A DNA stretch of 50,943 bases, from positions 1 to 50,943 of the forward strand of contig JBDNCJ010000018.1 in assembly GCA_046719715.1 (NCBI GenBank), read 5' to 3'. Shown here in pieces: positions 34,469 through 44,390 of the stretch. The translations under genes and the position numbers were made by a program. The notes beneath the pieces were generated by a model, which was not told where the DNA came from, searched no databases, and saw only the letters and a list, made by a program, of their open reading frames with translations. Positions within the stretch are counted from its first letter, which is position 1. The number at the start of each line of letters is the position of its first letter. The stretch comes from JANWWM01 sp046719715 (GTDB taxonomy: Bacteria > Bacteroidota > Chlorobiia > Chlorobiales > Thermochlorobacteraceae).

Positions 34469-37400
34469 TTAGTCGTCAATCTCTACTTCGCCGTTGCCGT
34501 TGGAAGTTACTTCAACATAGCGCGTTTCGCTGGAAAGTCGCATTTGTCGATACTTCTTCATTCCTGTTCCGGCTGGGATCGGCTTTCCGACGATGACGTT
34601 TTCTTTCAAGCCCAAGAGGTAATCTTCTTTGCCTTCGATGGCGGCGTCGGTCAATACCTTCGTCGTTTCTTGGAACGAGGCGGCGGAAATGAAACTTTCC
34701 GTTTGCAGTGCGGCACTCGTGATTCCCAAGAGTTGGGGTTGTGCGGTCGCCTGAACGGCTTCACGGAATTTGATTTGTTCTTTTCCGTTCTTTTTGAGTT
34801 CCTTGTTGAGTTTGACGATTTCGTCTTTCGCGTAAAGTTCACCCACTTTAATGCTTCGCGGAGCGTCGCCTCGTTCTTCAATGACAACTTTATTAGCAAT
34901 GGCTTTATTGACGTCGGCGAAGTAGAAGCGGTCGACGAGGTCGCCGGGCAACAGGGAGGTATCACCTGCACCTTCAATTCTCACCTTTTGAAGCATTTGC
35001 CGCACGATAATTTCAAGGTGCTTGTCGTTGATTTCGACGCCCGCGTTCGTTTGATAGACTTTTTGAATTTCGTCGACCAAGTATTTTTGCACGGCGTTCG
35101 GTCCTTGAATTTTGAGAATGTCTTGCGGTGAAACTGCCCCGTCGGTCAGTGCATCGCCCGCTTTGACTTCATCACCTTCGTTGACCAGCAAGTGCTTGCC
35201 GAGCGGCACGTTATAGTCTTTTTGTGCGCCGTCATCGGAAATCACTTTGATTACTTTGGTGTTGCGCTTTTGTCCTTCGAATTTAATGACACCGCCAAAT
35301 TCCACCACGATTGCTGGCTCTGACGGGCTTCGCGCTTCCAAGAGTTCGGTAACGCGAGGTAATCCTGCGGTGATGTCTCCGCCGAGCCGTGAAGCGTCTT
35401 TCGGCACTTTGGCAAGCGTGTCGCCACTCTTGATTGTGTCTCCATTTTCAACAAGCAAGGTCGCTTTAATCGGAATCGGATAGGTTGCGACGACGTCTCC
35501 GTTGCGGTTGACGACCTCTATTTTCGGCTCGCGCACGTCGCTGGCTTTCAATTTTGAACGCCAGTTGATGATGATGCGCTGCACCATGCCGGTTTGCGGG
35601 TCCGACTCTTCCTTGTAAGTTTCGCCTTTGACGATTTGCACGAACCGCGCCGTGCCGTCAAATTCGGTGATAATCGGCGTGCTGTTCGGCTCAACGCTGA
35701 AGAGCGTCGTATCTTTTTTGACGAGGTCGCCGTCGGCGCAAAGCAGTTTCGCGCCGTAGGGAATTGTGTATTTTTTGAGCACTTTTTCCGTGCCGGGTTC
35801 AACGATACTTATCACGCCGTTTTTGCGAATGACGACTTGGCTTTCCACTTCCTCGCCGGTATTTTCGTTGAGCTGCATGGTTGTTACGGTGCGCACGTTC
35901 TCGAACTGGATACGCCCTTCAAAGGCAGTTCTGATTTCTGTTTCAGAAATGCCGCCCTGCGCCGCACCGCCTTGGTGGAAGGTGCGAAGCGTAAGTTGTG
36001 TTCCCGGCTCGCCAATAGATTGCGCCGCAATCACACCGACGGTTTCGCCGACGTCGACCAAGCGGTTATTCGCCAAACTCGTGCCGTAGCATTTTGCGCA
36101 AATGCCACGCCGCGTTTCGCAAGTCAATCCGGAGCGCATCGTTACTTCGGCAATTCCAAGATTTTGTTCAATTAAGGACGCAAGTTCTTCATCAATCATT
36201 CGCCCTGCTTCGATGACGACCTCGCCCGTGTTTGTGTCAATGACGTCGGAGGCGGTGATGCGACCCTTCAACCGCTCGTGGAATTTGACCTTGTTGCCGG
36301 ATTCTTCTTCCACTTGTCGATTGAGCGTGATGCCGCGCTTCGTTCCGCAATCGAGTTCGTTGATAATGACGTCTTGCGCCACATCATGTAGGCGGCGAGT
36401 AAGGTATCCGGCGTCCGCCGTTTTCAGCGAGGTATCCGAAAGTCCTTTTCTCGCGCCGTGCGTTGAAATGAAGTATTCCAGCACCGACAAGCCCTCTTTG
36501 AGATTCGAGATAATCGGGTTCTCGATGATTTCGCCGGGCTGTCCTGACATGGATTTTTGCGGACGCGCAATCAAGCCGCGCATCCCTGTGAGTTGACGCA
36601 CCTGTTCGCGCGAACCGCGTGCGCCAGAGTCAAGCATCATGAAGAGCGGATTGAACCCTTCTCGGTCTTCTTCGAGCGCGTTCAAGGCTTCGTTGGCAAC
36701 GCGGTTGGTTACATTTTGCCACACGTCGACCACCTTGTTATACTTTTCATTTTCCGTGATGTAGCCTTCGCTATATTCTTTAAGAATGCGATTATTTTTC
36801 TCTTGCGCTTCTTTGATGAACTCGTCTTTTTTCGTCGGAATAATCGCGTCGGATAGCGAGACTGAAAGTCCGCCTTTCATTGCGTAAGTGAAGCCCAGCG
36901 ATTTGAGGTTGTCCAAGAACTCAACGGTTTGAACGTTACCGGTGCTCTCGATCACTTTTGCAATTAAGTCGCGCGAATCTTTCTTCTTGATGACGCGGTT
37001 GATGAAGCCGACTTGTTTCGGAATAATTTGATTGAGAAGCACGCGCCCGACGGTGGTGGCGAGCATTTTCTTCTGTTTGAGTTGTTCTTTCACCCAAGCA
37101 CGCTTCTTTTCGTCTTTAAGGATTTCAGTAGCCTGATCGACATCGACCTTTTCGTCGCGCTTGCCTTCGTAGCGAAGGAAGATGCACGCATGCAAATCAA
37201 TTTCGCCTTCGTTGTAGGCGACGATGACTTCCGACATGTCGCCGAAAATTCTGCCTTCGCCTTTTCTGCCTTTGGCTTCTTTGGTGATGTAATAAATCCC
37301 GAGCACCATGTCTTGAGACGGCACAGTAACGGGTTTTCCGGTTGCCGGCAAAATGAGGTTGTGCGCCGAAAGCATCAGCATTGCCGCTTCCATTTGCGCG

Positions 37401-38932
37401 TCCATTGAAAGCGGAATATGAACCGCCATTTGGTCGCCGTCAAAGTCGGCGTTGAACGCCGTGCAAACAAGCGGGTGAATTTGAATCGCTTTTCCTTCGA
37501 CGAGCACGGGCTGAAACGCTTGAATACCCAAACGGTGCAACGTGGGTGCTCGGTTCAGGAGCACGGCGTGCCCGTCAATGACTTTTTCAAGCACATCCCA
37601 AATTGCAGGGTCTTTACGGTCAATCATTTTCTTGGCGGATTTCACAGACTTTGCCAAGCCGCGCTCAACCAAGCGTCGAATGACGAAGGGCTGAAAGAGT
37701 TCAATCGCCATGTCTTTCGGCAATCCGCATTGATGGAGTTTAAGTTCGGGTCCGACGACGATGACCGAGCGTCCCGAATAATCCACGCGCTTACCAAGCA
37801 GGTTTTGACGGAAGCGTCCTTGCTTGCCTTTGAGTGCGTCGGAAAGCGACTTCAAAGCGCGATTGCTTTCGCCCGATTTTACCGCGTTTGCCTTACGCGA
37901 GTTATCGATGAGCGCGTCGACGGCTTCTTGCAACATTCGCTTTTCATTTCTCAAAATCACTTCGGGGGCTTTGATGTCGATGAGCTTTTTCAAACGATTG
38001 TTGCGAATAATGACGCGGCGATAGAGGTCGTTGAGGTCCGACGTGGCGAACCGTCCGCCTTCAAGCGGCACTAGCGGACGCAATTCGGGCGGAATCACGG
38101 GAATCACTTCCATCACCATATACTCAGGCTTATTGCCTTCGTAGTGATACGGTTCGGGTGTTTCAAGCGAAAATTCTTCTTTCTTCTTGTTTTCCTTTGA
38201 GATGGGTTCGTAGGAATTTCGGAATGCTTCAACAACTTTGAGCCGTTTGAGCGCATCAGCTTTTTTTTGTTCAGAAGTAGCGGTTTTGAGCGTTTCGCGA
38301 AGTTGCTTTGAGAGGTCGTCGAGCGGCAATTTTTTGAGCAACATTTTAATGGCTTCGCCGCCCATTTTCGCTACAAATTTCTTCGGGTCGTCGTCGTCAA
38401 GGTCTTGGTTGTCTTCAAACTCGGAAATTGCCTTGTAGTATTGCTCTTCCGTTAAGCGATCCATGAACTTCAAGCCTTGTTTCTCACCGGGGTAGCCGGG
38501 GTTGATGACGACATAGACTTCGTAATAGATGATGCGTTCAAGTTCTTTGGTGGAAAGTTCCAAAAGCGCACCCAACTTGCTCGGAACGGAGCGGAAAAAC
38601 CACGTATGAACGACCGGCACGGCAAGCGAGATGTGCCCCATGCGCTCACGGCGGACGGATTTCGTCGTAACCTCTACGCCGCAACGGTCGCACACGATTC
38701 CTTTGTAGCGGACGCGCTTATACTTGCCGCAGTAGCACTCCCAATCTTTCGTCGGTCCAAAAATCTTTTCGCACATCAATCCGTCTCGCTCCGGCTTGTA
38801 TGAGCGATAGTTGATGGTTTCCGGCTTCAACACTTCGCCGCGAGAGCGCGCCAAGATGCTTTCTGGCGAGGCAATGCTGATTTTTATCTTCGCGAAGTCG
38901 CGCTTGATGGCTGGTGAGCTTAGAAACGCCAT
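34469..38932 (-). CDS. rpoC: RNA polymerase beta' subunit
   Basis: 1,487 residues. The N-terminal zinc ribbon uses Cys66, Cys68, Cys81 and Cys84 (WECYCG, then CDRCG). The catalytic Mg-binding motif NADFDGDQM is near residue 495. The second zinc site has CETRRGICAKCYG with an earlier Cys in NELDCGTKRG. Bridge-helix and trigger-loop regions are present. No frameshift is seen. It follows rpoB by 158 bases, a longer gap than usual, with a hairpin at 38989-39018. The end IEVEVTSNGNGEVEIDD-like acidic tail is a normal end. Confidence 0.98.
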   Translation of the reverse strand: MAFLSSPAIKRDFAKIKISIASPESILARSRGEVLKPETINYRSYKPERDGLMCEKIFGPTKDWECYCGKYKRVRYKGIVCDRCGVEVTTKSVRRERMGHISLAVPVVHTWFFRSVPSKLGALLELSTKELERIIYYEVYVVINPGYPGEKQGLKFMDRLTEEQYYKAISEFEDNQDLDDDDPKKFVAKMGGEAIKMLLKKLPLDDLSKQLRETLKTATSEQKKADALKRLKVVEAFRNSYEPISKENKKKEEFSLETPEPYHYEGNKPEYMVMEVIPVIPPELRPLVPLEGGRFATSDLNDLYRRVIIRNNRLKKLIDIKAPEVILRNEKRMLQEAVDALIDNSRKANAVKSGESNRALKSLSDALKGKQGRFRQNLLGKRVDYSGRSVIVVGPELKLHQCGLPKDMAIELFQPFVIRRLVERGLAKSVKSAKKMIDRKDPAIWDVLEKVIDGHAVLLNRAPTLHRLGIQAFQPVLVEGKAIQIHPLVCTAFNADFDGDQMAVHIPLSMDAQMEAAMLMLSAHNLILPATGKPVTVPSQDMVLGIYYITKEAKGRKGEGRIFGDMSEVIVAYNEGEIDLHACIFLRYEGKRDEKVDVDQATEILKDEKKRAWVKEQLKQKKMLATTVGRVLLNQIIPKQVGFINRVIKKKDSRDLIAKVIESTGNVQTVEFLDNLKSLGFTYAMKGGLSVSLSDAIIPTKKDEFIKEAQEKNNRILKEYSEGYITENEKYNKVVDVWQNVTNRVANEALNALEEDREGFNPLFMMLDSGARGSREQVRQLTGMRGLIARPQKSMSGQPGEIIENPIISNLKEGLSVLEYFISTHGARKGLSDTSLKTADAGYLTRRLHDVAQDVIINELDCGTKRGITLNRQVEEESGNKVKFHERLKGRITASDVIDTNTGEVVIEAGRMIDEELASLIEQNLGIAEVTMRSGLTCETRRGICAKCYGTSLANNRLVDVGETVGVIAAQSIGEPGTQLTLRTFHQGGAAQGGISETEIRTAFEGRIQFENVRTVTTMQLNENTGEEVESQVVIRKNGVISIVEPGTEKVLKKYTIPYGAKLLCADGDLVKKDTTLFSVEPNSTPIITEFDGTARFVQIVKGETYKEESDPQTGMVQRIIINWRSKLKASDVREPKIEVVNRNGDVVATYPIPIKATLLVENGDTIKSGDTLAKVPKDASRLGGDITAGLPRVTELLEARSPSEPAIVVEFGGVIKFEGQKRNTKVIKVISDDGAQKDYNVPLGKHLLVNEGDEVKAGDALTDGAVSPQDILKIQGPNAVQKYLVDEIQKVYQTNAGVEINDKHLEIIVRQMLQKVRIEGAGDTSLLPGDLVDRFYFADVNKAIANKVVIEERGDAPRSIKVGELYAKDEIVKLNKELKKNGKEQIKFREAVQATAQPQLLGITSAALQTESFISAASFQETTKVLTDAAIEGKEDYLLGLKENVIVGKPIPAGTGMKKYRQMRLSSETRYVEVTSNGNGEVEIDD

Positions 38933-38988
38933 ATTGGCTTCTCCCTTCTCTTGTGTTAGTGATTTGATGTTGATGCTGTCGCTGAGTG

Positions 38989-39018
38989 GGTGTCGGCGCG
39001 TTTGCAGTCACCGACACC
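38989..39018 (-). promoter_or_regulatory. rpoB-rpoC intergenic hairpin
   Basis: GGTGTCGG (38989-38996) and CCGACACC (39011-39018), perfect 8-bp arms around a 14-base loop. No U run follows on the minus strand, so it is not a standard terminator. It may be an RNA-processing or stabilising element, or chance. Confidence 0.4.
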
Positions 39019-39090
39019 TTGCCTTTCCGTCTTAAAATGAACATCTGTCAAACTCGAACGCTGGAACGCGCGTCACTTGAAGTCCAAGGG

Positions 39091-42000
39091 TCAGGGCACT
39101 TTGTCGTCGATGCGAATTTCGAGACCGAGACCCTGTAGCTCTCTGACCAGCACGTTGAACGACTCCGGCACAGAGGGTTCAGGAAGGTTTTGCCCTTTGA
39201 CGATGGCTTCGTAAGTGCGCGTGCGCCCGACGACGTCGTCGGATTTGACCGTGAGCATTTCTTGTAGAATGTTCGCCGCACCGTAGGCTTCCAACGCCCA
39301 GACTTCCATTTCTCCAAACCGCTGTCCGCCGAACTGCGCCTTGCCGCCGAGCGGCTGCTGTGTAATCAGCGAATAAGGACCTGTGGAGCGTGCATGAATT
39401 TTATCGTCGACCAAGTGCGAGAGCTTGAGCATGTAAATGTATCCGATGGTTACATCTTGCTCAAATTTTTCGCCCGTTCGTCCGTCATAGAGCGTGATTT
39501 TGCCGTTTCCGGGCAATCCGGCTTCTTTTAATTTTTCTTCGACCTCTTCGTAGGTTGCGCCGTCAAAAATCGGCGTTGCGAATTTCACACCGAGTTTATC
39601 CGCCGCCCAGCCCAATGCGGTTTCAAACAGTTGCCCAATGTTCATGCGGCTTGGCACGCCGAGCGGATTGAGCACGATGTCGACGGGCGTTCCGTCTTCC
39701 ATAAACGGCATATCTTCCACAGGCACGATTTTCCCGACAACACCTTTATTTCCGTGGCGTCCCGCCATTTTGTCGCCGACTTGCAGTTTGCGCTTTTGCG
39801 CCACATACACTTTGGCGAGTTCTTCAATGCCGGGCTGTAGTTCGTCTCCGACGTTGATTTTATACTTTTCGTTCTCGAGTTCGTCTTGAATCCCTTTCAT
39901 GCGACGCCGATACTCTTCAATCAATCGCCGAACGATGTTATTGGTTTTGGTGGCTTCCACAAATCCATTATCGAGATCGAGTTTCTCCAGCCGTGCAATA
40001 TTGGTGAAGCCTTCCAAGTTTTCGCGGCTAAATTTCGCACCTTTTCGGATTTCCGTTTCGCCTTTATTGTTCTTCACGCCGATGGATTCTTTATCGCCTA
40101 AATAATGCACAAGGCGGTCAAGGAATTTAGTTTGCAGCTCCGTCTTACGCTTCTCATACTCTTTCTCGAGCTTGGCGATGCGGATTTTCGGGTCTTCCGT
40201 AAGTTTCTTTTTTCGGCTGAAGAGTTTCGTTTTAATCACCACGCCTTCCATTCCCGGCGGCGCATGAAGCGACGCATCTTTGACATCGCTCGACTTCTCG
40301 CCGAAAATCGCACGGAGCAATTTTTCTTCGGGCGTTGGGTCGGTTTCTCCTTTCGGCGTGATTTTGCCGATGAGAATATCTTTTTCTTTGACTTCCGCAC
40401 CGACGCGAATAATGCCATTCTCGTCGAGATTCCGCAGGGCTTCTTCGCTGACGTTGTAAATATCACGGGTGAACTGCTCTTCGCCGCGTTTGGTATCGCG
40501 CACGGTCAACTCAAATTCGTGAATGTGAATCGAGGTATAGACATCTTCCGCGACGATTCGCTCTGAAATCACAATCGCGTCCTCAAAGTTGTATCCGCGC
40601 CACGGCATGAACGCTACCAAGACGTTTTTGCCAAGTGCCAATTCGCCGTTTTCGGTCGATGAGCCGTCGGCGAGAATGTCGCCTTTACGAACGCGCTGAC
40701 CTTCCGAAACAATCGGCTTTTGGTTGACGCAAGTATCTTGGTTTGAGCGGAAAAACTTCGTGAGTCTGTAAGTTTTCAGGGTTTCATTAACATCAATGAG
40801 CGAGCCGTCTTCTTCGTCATCGAGTCGTTGGTCGTAGCGAATGGTGATTTCGGTCGCGCTAACGGATTCAACCACACCGTTTCCTTCGGCGACGATCATT
40901 GTTCGTGAATCGCGTGCGACTTTGCCTTCAAGCCCTGTTCCGACAAGGGGTGCTTCTGCACGCAAGAGCGGAACGGCTTGGCGTTGCATGTTTGAACCCA
41001 TCAAGGCGCGGTTTGCGTCGTCGTGCTCGAGGAACGGAATGAGTGCCGCCGCCGCACTTACAATTTGGTTGGGCGCAACGTCCATATAGTTTATCTCTTC
41101 GGCTTCCACAAGTGGATAATCGCCGCGTTTGCGTGCTTGGACACGGTCTTCTGCAATTTTTCCGTTCTTATCCAGTGCAATCGTTGCAGGAACGGTGATT
41201 TTGTTTTCTTCGTCTTCCGCCGAAAGGTAGACGGCTTTATTTTCAGGCATGCCGTTTTTCACCGGACGATACGGCGTCTCAATGAATCCTTTTGGATTGA
41301 TTTCGGCGTAAATGCAGAACGAGGAGATCAGCCCGATGTTCGGTCCTTCGGGTGTTTCAATCGGACAAAGCCGACCGTAGTGCGTGTAGTGCACGTCGCG
41401 CACTTCAAAGCCGGCTCGCTCGCGCGTCAACCCGCCCGGACCCAGTGCGGAGGTTCTGCGCTTATTTGTCAATTCCGCAAGGGGATTCGTTTGATCCATA
41501 AATTGCGAAAGTTGACTGGTGCCGAAGAAGGACGCAATGACGCTCGTTACCGTTCTGGCATTAACCAAATCCGCCGGCGTAATTTTTTCCGCGTCGCGTG
41601 CGTTGAGTTTTTCCTTGATGTTTTTTCCCATTCGCGCAAATCCAACCAGAAACTGCCCTGCGAGTTGCTCCCCGACACTGCGAACACGACGGTTTGAAAG
41701 GTGGTCGACATCGTCGACTTCCACTTTTCCATTGACGAGGCGAATGAGGTAATACATAATCGCCACAATATCATACTGCGTGAGCACGGAGATTTCGGAG
41801 CTCACGCCTTCTTTGCCTTTTTCAAAACTAATCGTTCCCATCGTCTCAACATGTCGGTCAAAAAGGGCTTTAAGTTCCGCATCTTTTTTGATAGCATCTT
41901 GCAATTCTTTGAACTCACTGCGCAATTTTTTGTTGATGCGATAGCGCCCGACGTCGCCCAAATCGTATTTCTTGTTGTTGAAGAACGTGCGATCCAAAAG

Positions 42001-43053
42001 GCTTCGTGCCGATTCCAGGTCCGGGGCTTCGTTCGAGCGGAGTTCGCGATAAATTTGCTCTAAGGCTTCCGTCTCGGTTTTGGATTCATCTTTGGCGAGT
42101 GTTGTTGAAATGACCGATTTATCCAACACATCGTCTTTGTCGTTGCGGCTAACCTTGATTTTCTTCGCGCCGCTTGCAACCAGAAGTTCAATATGAGACT
42201 CTTCAATGATTGTTCCGGCGGGAATCACTTCGCCGGTTTCAGGATTAATGACGTCGTTGGCAAGTTGTCGGTCTAACAGATGTTCGTTTTCTTCGATGGC
42301 TTTTTTCACATCAAGTTCTTCGAGAATATCAAAGAGCCTCAAAATATCCTCGTTTTTCGCAAACCCAATAGCGCGAAGGAGCGTTGTCGCCAAGAATTTT
42401 TTCTTTTGGTCGACATACACATAAAGCATGTTGTTAATATCTGTTTGGAACTCAATCCATGAGCCACGCAACGGAACAATTTTTGCCGAATACATTTTCT
42501 TTCCGTTTGGGTGGGTGGCTTCGGAGAACACCACGCCGGGCGAGCGATGCAACTGGGCGACGATGACGCGTTCAGCCCCGTTGATGATGAACGTTCCGCG
42601 CTCCGTCATGTATGGAATCTTTCCCAAATACACTTCTTGCTCAATGGTTTCTTTCCATTCCGTTTCTTCCGGCTCGTCTTTGAGCGAGAGGCGGAGTTTG
42701 GCTTTCAGCGTAACCTCAAATGTCAACCCGCGCTCAATACACTCTTCAATCGTGTAACGGGGCTTATCAATAGAGTAGCTTTTGTATTCCAACAAATAAA
42801 GTCCACGCGTGTCGGTCACGGGAAAACTTTGGCGAAGCACGTTTTCAAGTCCGACATTTTGGCGGCGTTCAGGCGGCACTTCGTCCTGCAAGAACGCTTT
42901 AAATGAATCTAACTGGACTTTGAGGAGGTCTGGCGGCTCGACGATATTAGGAAGTTTTGAGAAGGAAATTCTCTCATTTTTCTTTTTCGCGGTCTTTCTA
43001 TTCACAATTCCCTCGCTTTTGGAAAGGTTTGGTAAGTTTTCCTGTTGGGACAA
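39091..43053 (-). CDS. rpoB: RNA polymerase beta subunit
   Basis: 1,320 residues. Core segments: RSPGVVFSEATH, FFGTSQLSQFMDQTNPL followed by KRRTSALGPGGLTRERAGFE, HYGRLCPIETPEGPNIGLI, GYNFEDAIVISE, KMAGRHGNKGV and the C-terminal GGKAQFGGQRFGEMEVWALEA. The rifampicin pocket differs from E. coli at position 526 equivalent: Asn (codon at 41464-41466) replaces His. No truncation. It is the second gene from the end of the operon and is preceded by a hairpin after rplL. Confidence 0.98.
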   Translation of the reverse strand: MSQQENLPNLSKSEGIVNRKTAKKKNERISFSKLPNIVEPPDLLKVQLDSFKAFLQDEVPPERRQNVGLENVLRQSFPVTDTRGLYLLEYKSYSIDKPRYTIEECIERGLTFEVTLKAKLRLSLKDEPEETEWKETIEQEVYLGKIPYMTERGTFIINGAERVIVAQLHRSPGVVFSEATHPNGKKMYSAKIVPLRGSWIEFQTDINNMLYVYVDQKKKFLATTLLRAIGFAKNEDILRLFDILEELDVKKAIEENEHLLDRQLANDVINPETGEVIPAGTIIEESHIELLVASGAKKIKVSRNDKDDVLDKSVISTTLAKDESKTETEALEQIYRELRSNEAPDLESARSLLDRTFFNNKKYDLGDVGRYRINKKLRSEFKELQDAIKKDAELKALFDRHVETMGTISFEKGKEGVSSEISVLTQYDIVAIMYYLIRLVNGKVEVDDVDHLSNRRVRSVGEQLAGQFLVGFARMGKNIKEKLNARDAEKITPADLVNARTVTSVIASFFGTSQLSQFMDQTNPLAELTNKRRTSALGPGGLTRERAGFEVRDVHYTHYGRLCPIETPEGPNIGLISSFCIYAEINPKGFIETPYRPVKNGMPENKAVYLSAEDEENKITVPATIALDKNGKIAEDRVQARKRGDYPLVEAEEINYMDVAPNQIVSAAAALIPFLEHDDANRALMGSNMQRQAVPLLRAEAPLVGTGLEGKVARDSRTMIVAEGNGVVESVSATEITIRYDQRLDDEEDGSLIDVNETLKTYRLTKFFRSNQDTCVNQKPIVSEGQRVRKGDILADGSSTENGELALGKNVLVAFMPWRGYNFEDAIVISERIVAEDVYTSIHIHEFELTVRDTKRGEEQFTRDIYNVSEEALRNLDENGIIRVGAEVKEKDILIGKITPKGETDPTPEEKLLRAIFGEKSSDVKDASLHAPPGMEGVVIKTKLFSRKKKLTEDPKIRIAKLEKEYEKRKTELQTKFLDRLVHYLGDKESIGVKNNKGETEIRKGAKFSRENLEGFTNIARLEKLDLDNGFVEATKTNNIVRRLIEEYRRRMKGIQDELENEKYKINVGDELQPGIEELAKVYVAQKRKLQVGDKMAGRHGNKGVVGKIVPVEDMPFMEDGTPVDIVLNPLGVPSRMNIGQLFETALGWAADKLGVKFATPIFDGATYEEVEEKLKEAGLPGNGKITLYDGRTGEKFEQDVTIGYIYMLKLSHLVDDKIHARSTGPYSLITQQPLGGKAQFGGQRFGEMEVWALEAYGAANILQEMLTVKSDDVVGRTRTYEAIVKGQNLPEPSVPESFNVLVRELQGLGLEIRIDDKVP

Positions 43054-43277
43054 TTCTAACAGACTGATTAAGGCAGAAGTCTAAGATGCGTGTTTAACTC
43101 TTAAACGTTTCATCTCCCGACAACCCGTCATTGCCGTTTTTTTGGTTTTAAACACCCAGCAATTCGTTTGAATACTCACTTGGCTCTACTTTATCACGTT
43201 CATTTTTGACGCCTTTATTTCTCATGCTCTTCGCGACTGATGTTCAGCGCTTGAAGGTCGGAGATACGAAAACAGCA

Positions 43278-43312
43278 AAAGCCCCGCGCTCTAATTTGAG
43301 ATGCGGAGCTTT
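43278..43312 (-). terminator. attenuator-like hairpin between rplL and rpoB
   Basis: AAAGCCCCGC (43278-43287) and GCGGAGCTTT (43303-43312) pair with one mismatch, and the inner TCT/AGA extends the stem. The minus-strand exit is TTTTGCTGTTTTCG, a weak U-rich tail. Between ribosomal and polymerase genes such structures act as partial terminators or RNase sites in E. coli; the same role is inferred here. Confidence 0.6.
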
Positions 43313-43337
43313 GCCGTTAAAACGGTGATACAAGCAA

Positions 43338-43730
43338 TTACTTGACTTCGACTTCGGCGCCGGCGTCGCGGAGTTCTTTCGCCAATTTTTCCGCATCTGC
43401 TTTGGAGATAGCCTCCTTAACAGGTTTCGGTGCGCCATCGACGAGGTCTTTGGCTTCTTTGAGTCCGAGATTGGTTGCGGCGCGAACAACCTTAATAACG
43501 TTGATTTTATTTGCACCGCCGTTTTTAAGAATGACGTCGAATTCCGTCTTTTCTTCCGCAGGTGCGGCGGGTGCACCGCCACCAGCGACTGCGCCCGGCA
43601 TAACGCCGCCCATCATGACGGGTGCCGACGCCGTTACGCCGAATTTTGCTTCGAGAGCCTTTACCAATTCGGAGGCTTCTGTAAGCGTTAATTTACCAAT
43701 CTCTTCAACGAGTGTGTCGACTGATGCCAT
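43338..43730 (-). CDS. rplL: 50S ribosomal protein L7/L12
   Basis: 130 residues. The N-terminal dimerisation domain (VDTLVEEIGKLTLTEASELVKALEAKFGV), an Ala/Gly/Pro hinge (GAVAGGGAPAAPAEEKTEF), and the C-terminal factor-binding domain (KINVIKVVRAATNLGLKEAKDLVDGAPKPVKE) are all normal. It forms the stalk that recruits translation factors. It lies 117 bases after rplJ and 284 bases ahead of rpoB. Confidence 0.98.
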   Translation of the reverse strand: MASVDTLVEEIGKLTLTEASELVKALEAKFGVTASAPVMMGGVMPGAVAGGGAPAAPAEEKTEFDVILKNGGANKINVIKVVRAATNLGLKEAKDLVDGAPKPVKEAISKADAEKLAKELRDAGAEVEVK

Positions 43731-43847
43731 TTGTTTCTTTTCCTTTCAAAATTTGTTTTTCGGCAATGTTAGAAGCGTGCATTGCCTGAAAATAGTTAGT
43801 TGTTTGAGTGCGTAATAAACTTATCAATTAAAAATATTCGCCTAAAC

Positions 43848-44369
43848 TCACGCGGCTTTTTGCTTCGCGATTTGGTCAAGTACATTGACGAGGTTTCTCA
43901 TCACAGCATTGACGGTGCGCGGCACGCTAGCGACGAGCGTATTGACGGTGCCTATCGCGCGCGCGATGTTTTCCGCCTTGCTGAGCATTCCGGCGACGTC
44001 GTTGAGTTGCTTACTTTCAAAAACGGCTCCATCAATCGTCGCCGCTTTGAATTTGAGTTTTTCATTATCCGCGGCAAACTTCTTAATGATTTTTGCCGGC
44101 GCAATCGGATCATCATATGATAGTGCCAGCCCTGTTGAATTTTTCAGCGCGGGAAAAACCTTATCGCTGATTTTCGCTTCTTGCATTGCCTTTTTAATCA
44201 GGGTGTTTTTCACAACCCGATATTCAATGCCTGCCTTACGAAATTCGTTGCGAAGGTTGCTGACTTCTTCGACCGTCAAACCCGTGAAATCGGTTAAATA
44301 CACACCTTGTGCTTTTTTCAGTTTTTCAGCAACAGAGGCAATCACTTTTTCTTTTTGTTCTCTTTTCAT
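43848..44369 (-). CDS. rplJ: 50S ribosomal protein L10
   Basis: 173 residues. YLTDFTGLTVEEVSNLRNEFRKAGIEYRVVKNTL is the conserved core; the C-terminal helix that binds L12 dimers is present. It is the base of the L12 stalk. The gap to rplA is only 21 bases, too short for the long L10-leader structure known in many bacteria, so autoregulation through such a leader is not visible here. Confidence 0.97.
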   Translation of the reverse strand: MKREQKEKVIASVAEKLKKAQGVYLTDFTGLTVEEVSNLRNEFRKAGIEYRVVKNTLIKKAMQEAKISDKVFPALKNSTGLALSYDDPIAPAKIIKKFAADNEKLKFKAATIDGAVFESKQLNDVAGMLSKAENIARAIGTVNTLVASVPRTVNAVMRNLVNVLDQIAKQKAA

Positions 44370-44390
44370 GGTTGTTTTCCTTCCACAAGT

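Noticed and set aside
34463..35131. 222-codon plus-strand frame opposite the rpoC end
   Set aside because: Same kind of Phe/Val-rich shadow; rpoC on the minus strand is certain.
43244..43582. 112-codon minus-strand frame over the rplL end
   Set aside because: It overlaps rplL in another frame and includes the attenuator hairpin; composition is not protein-like.
44370..44390. L10-leader regulatory RNA before rplJ
   Set aside because: The gap between rplA and rplJ is only 21 bases, too small to hold the known structure.
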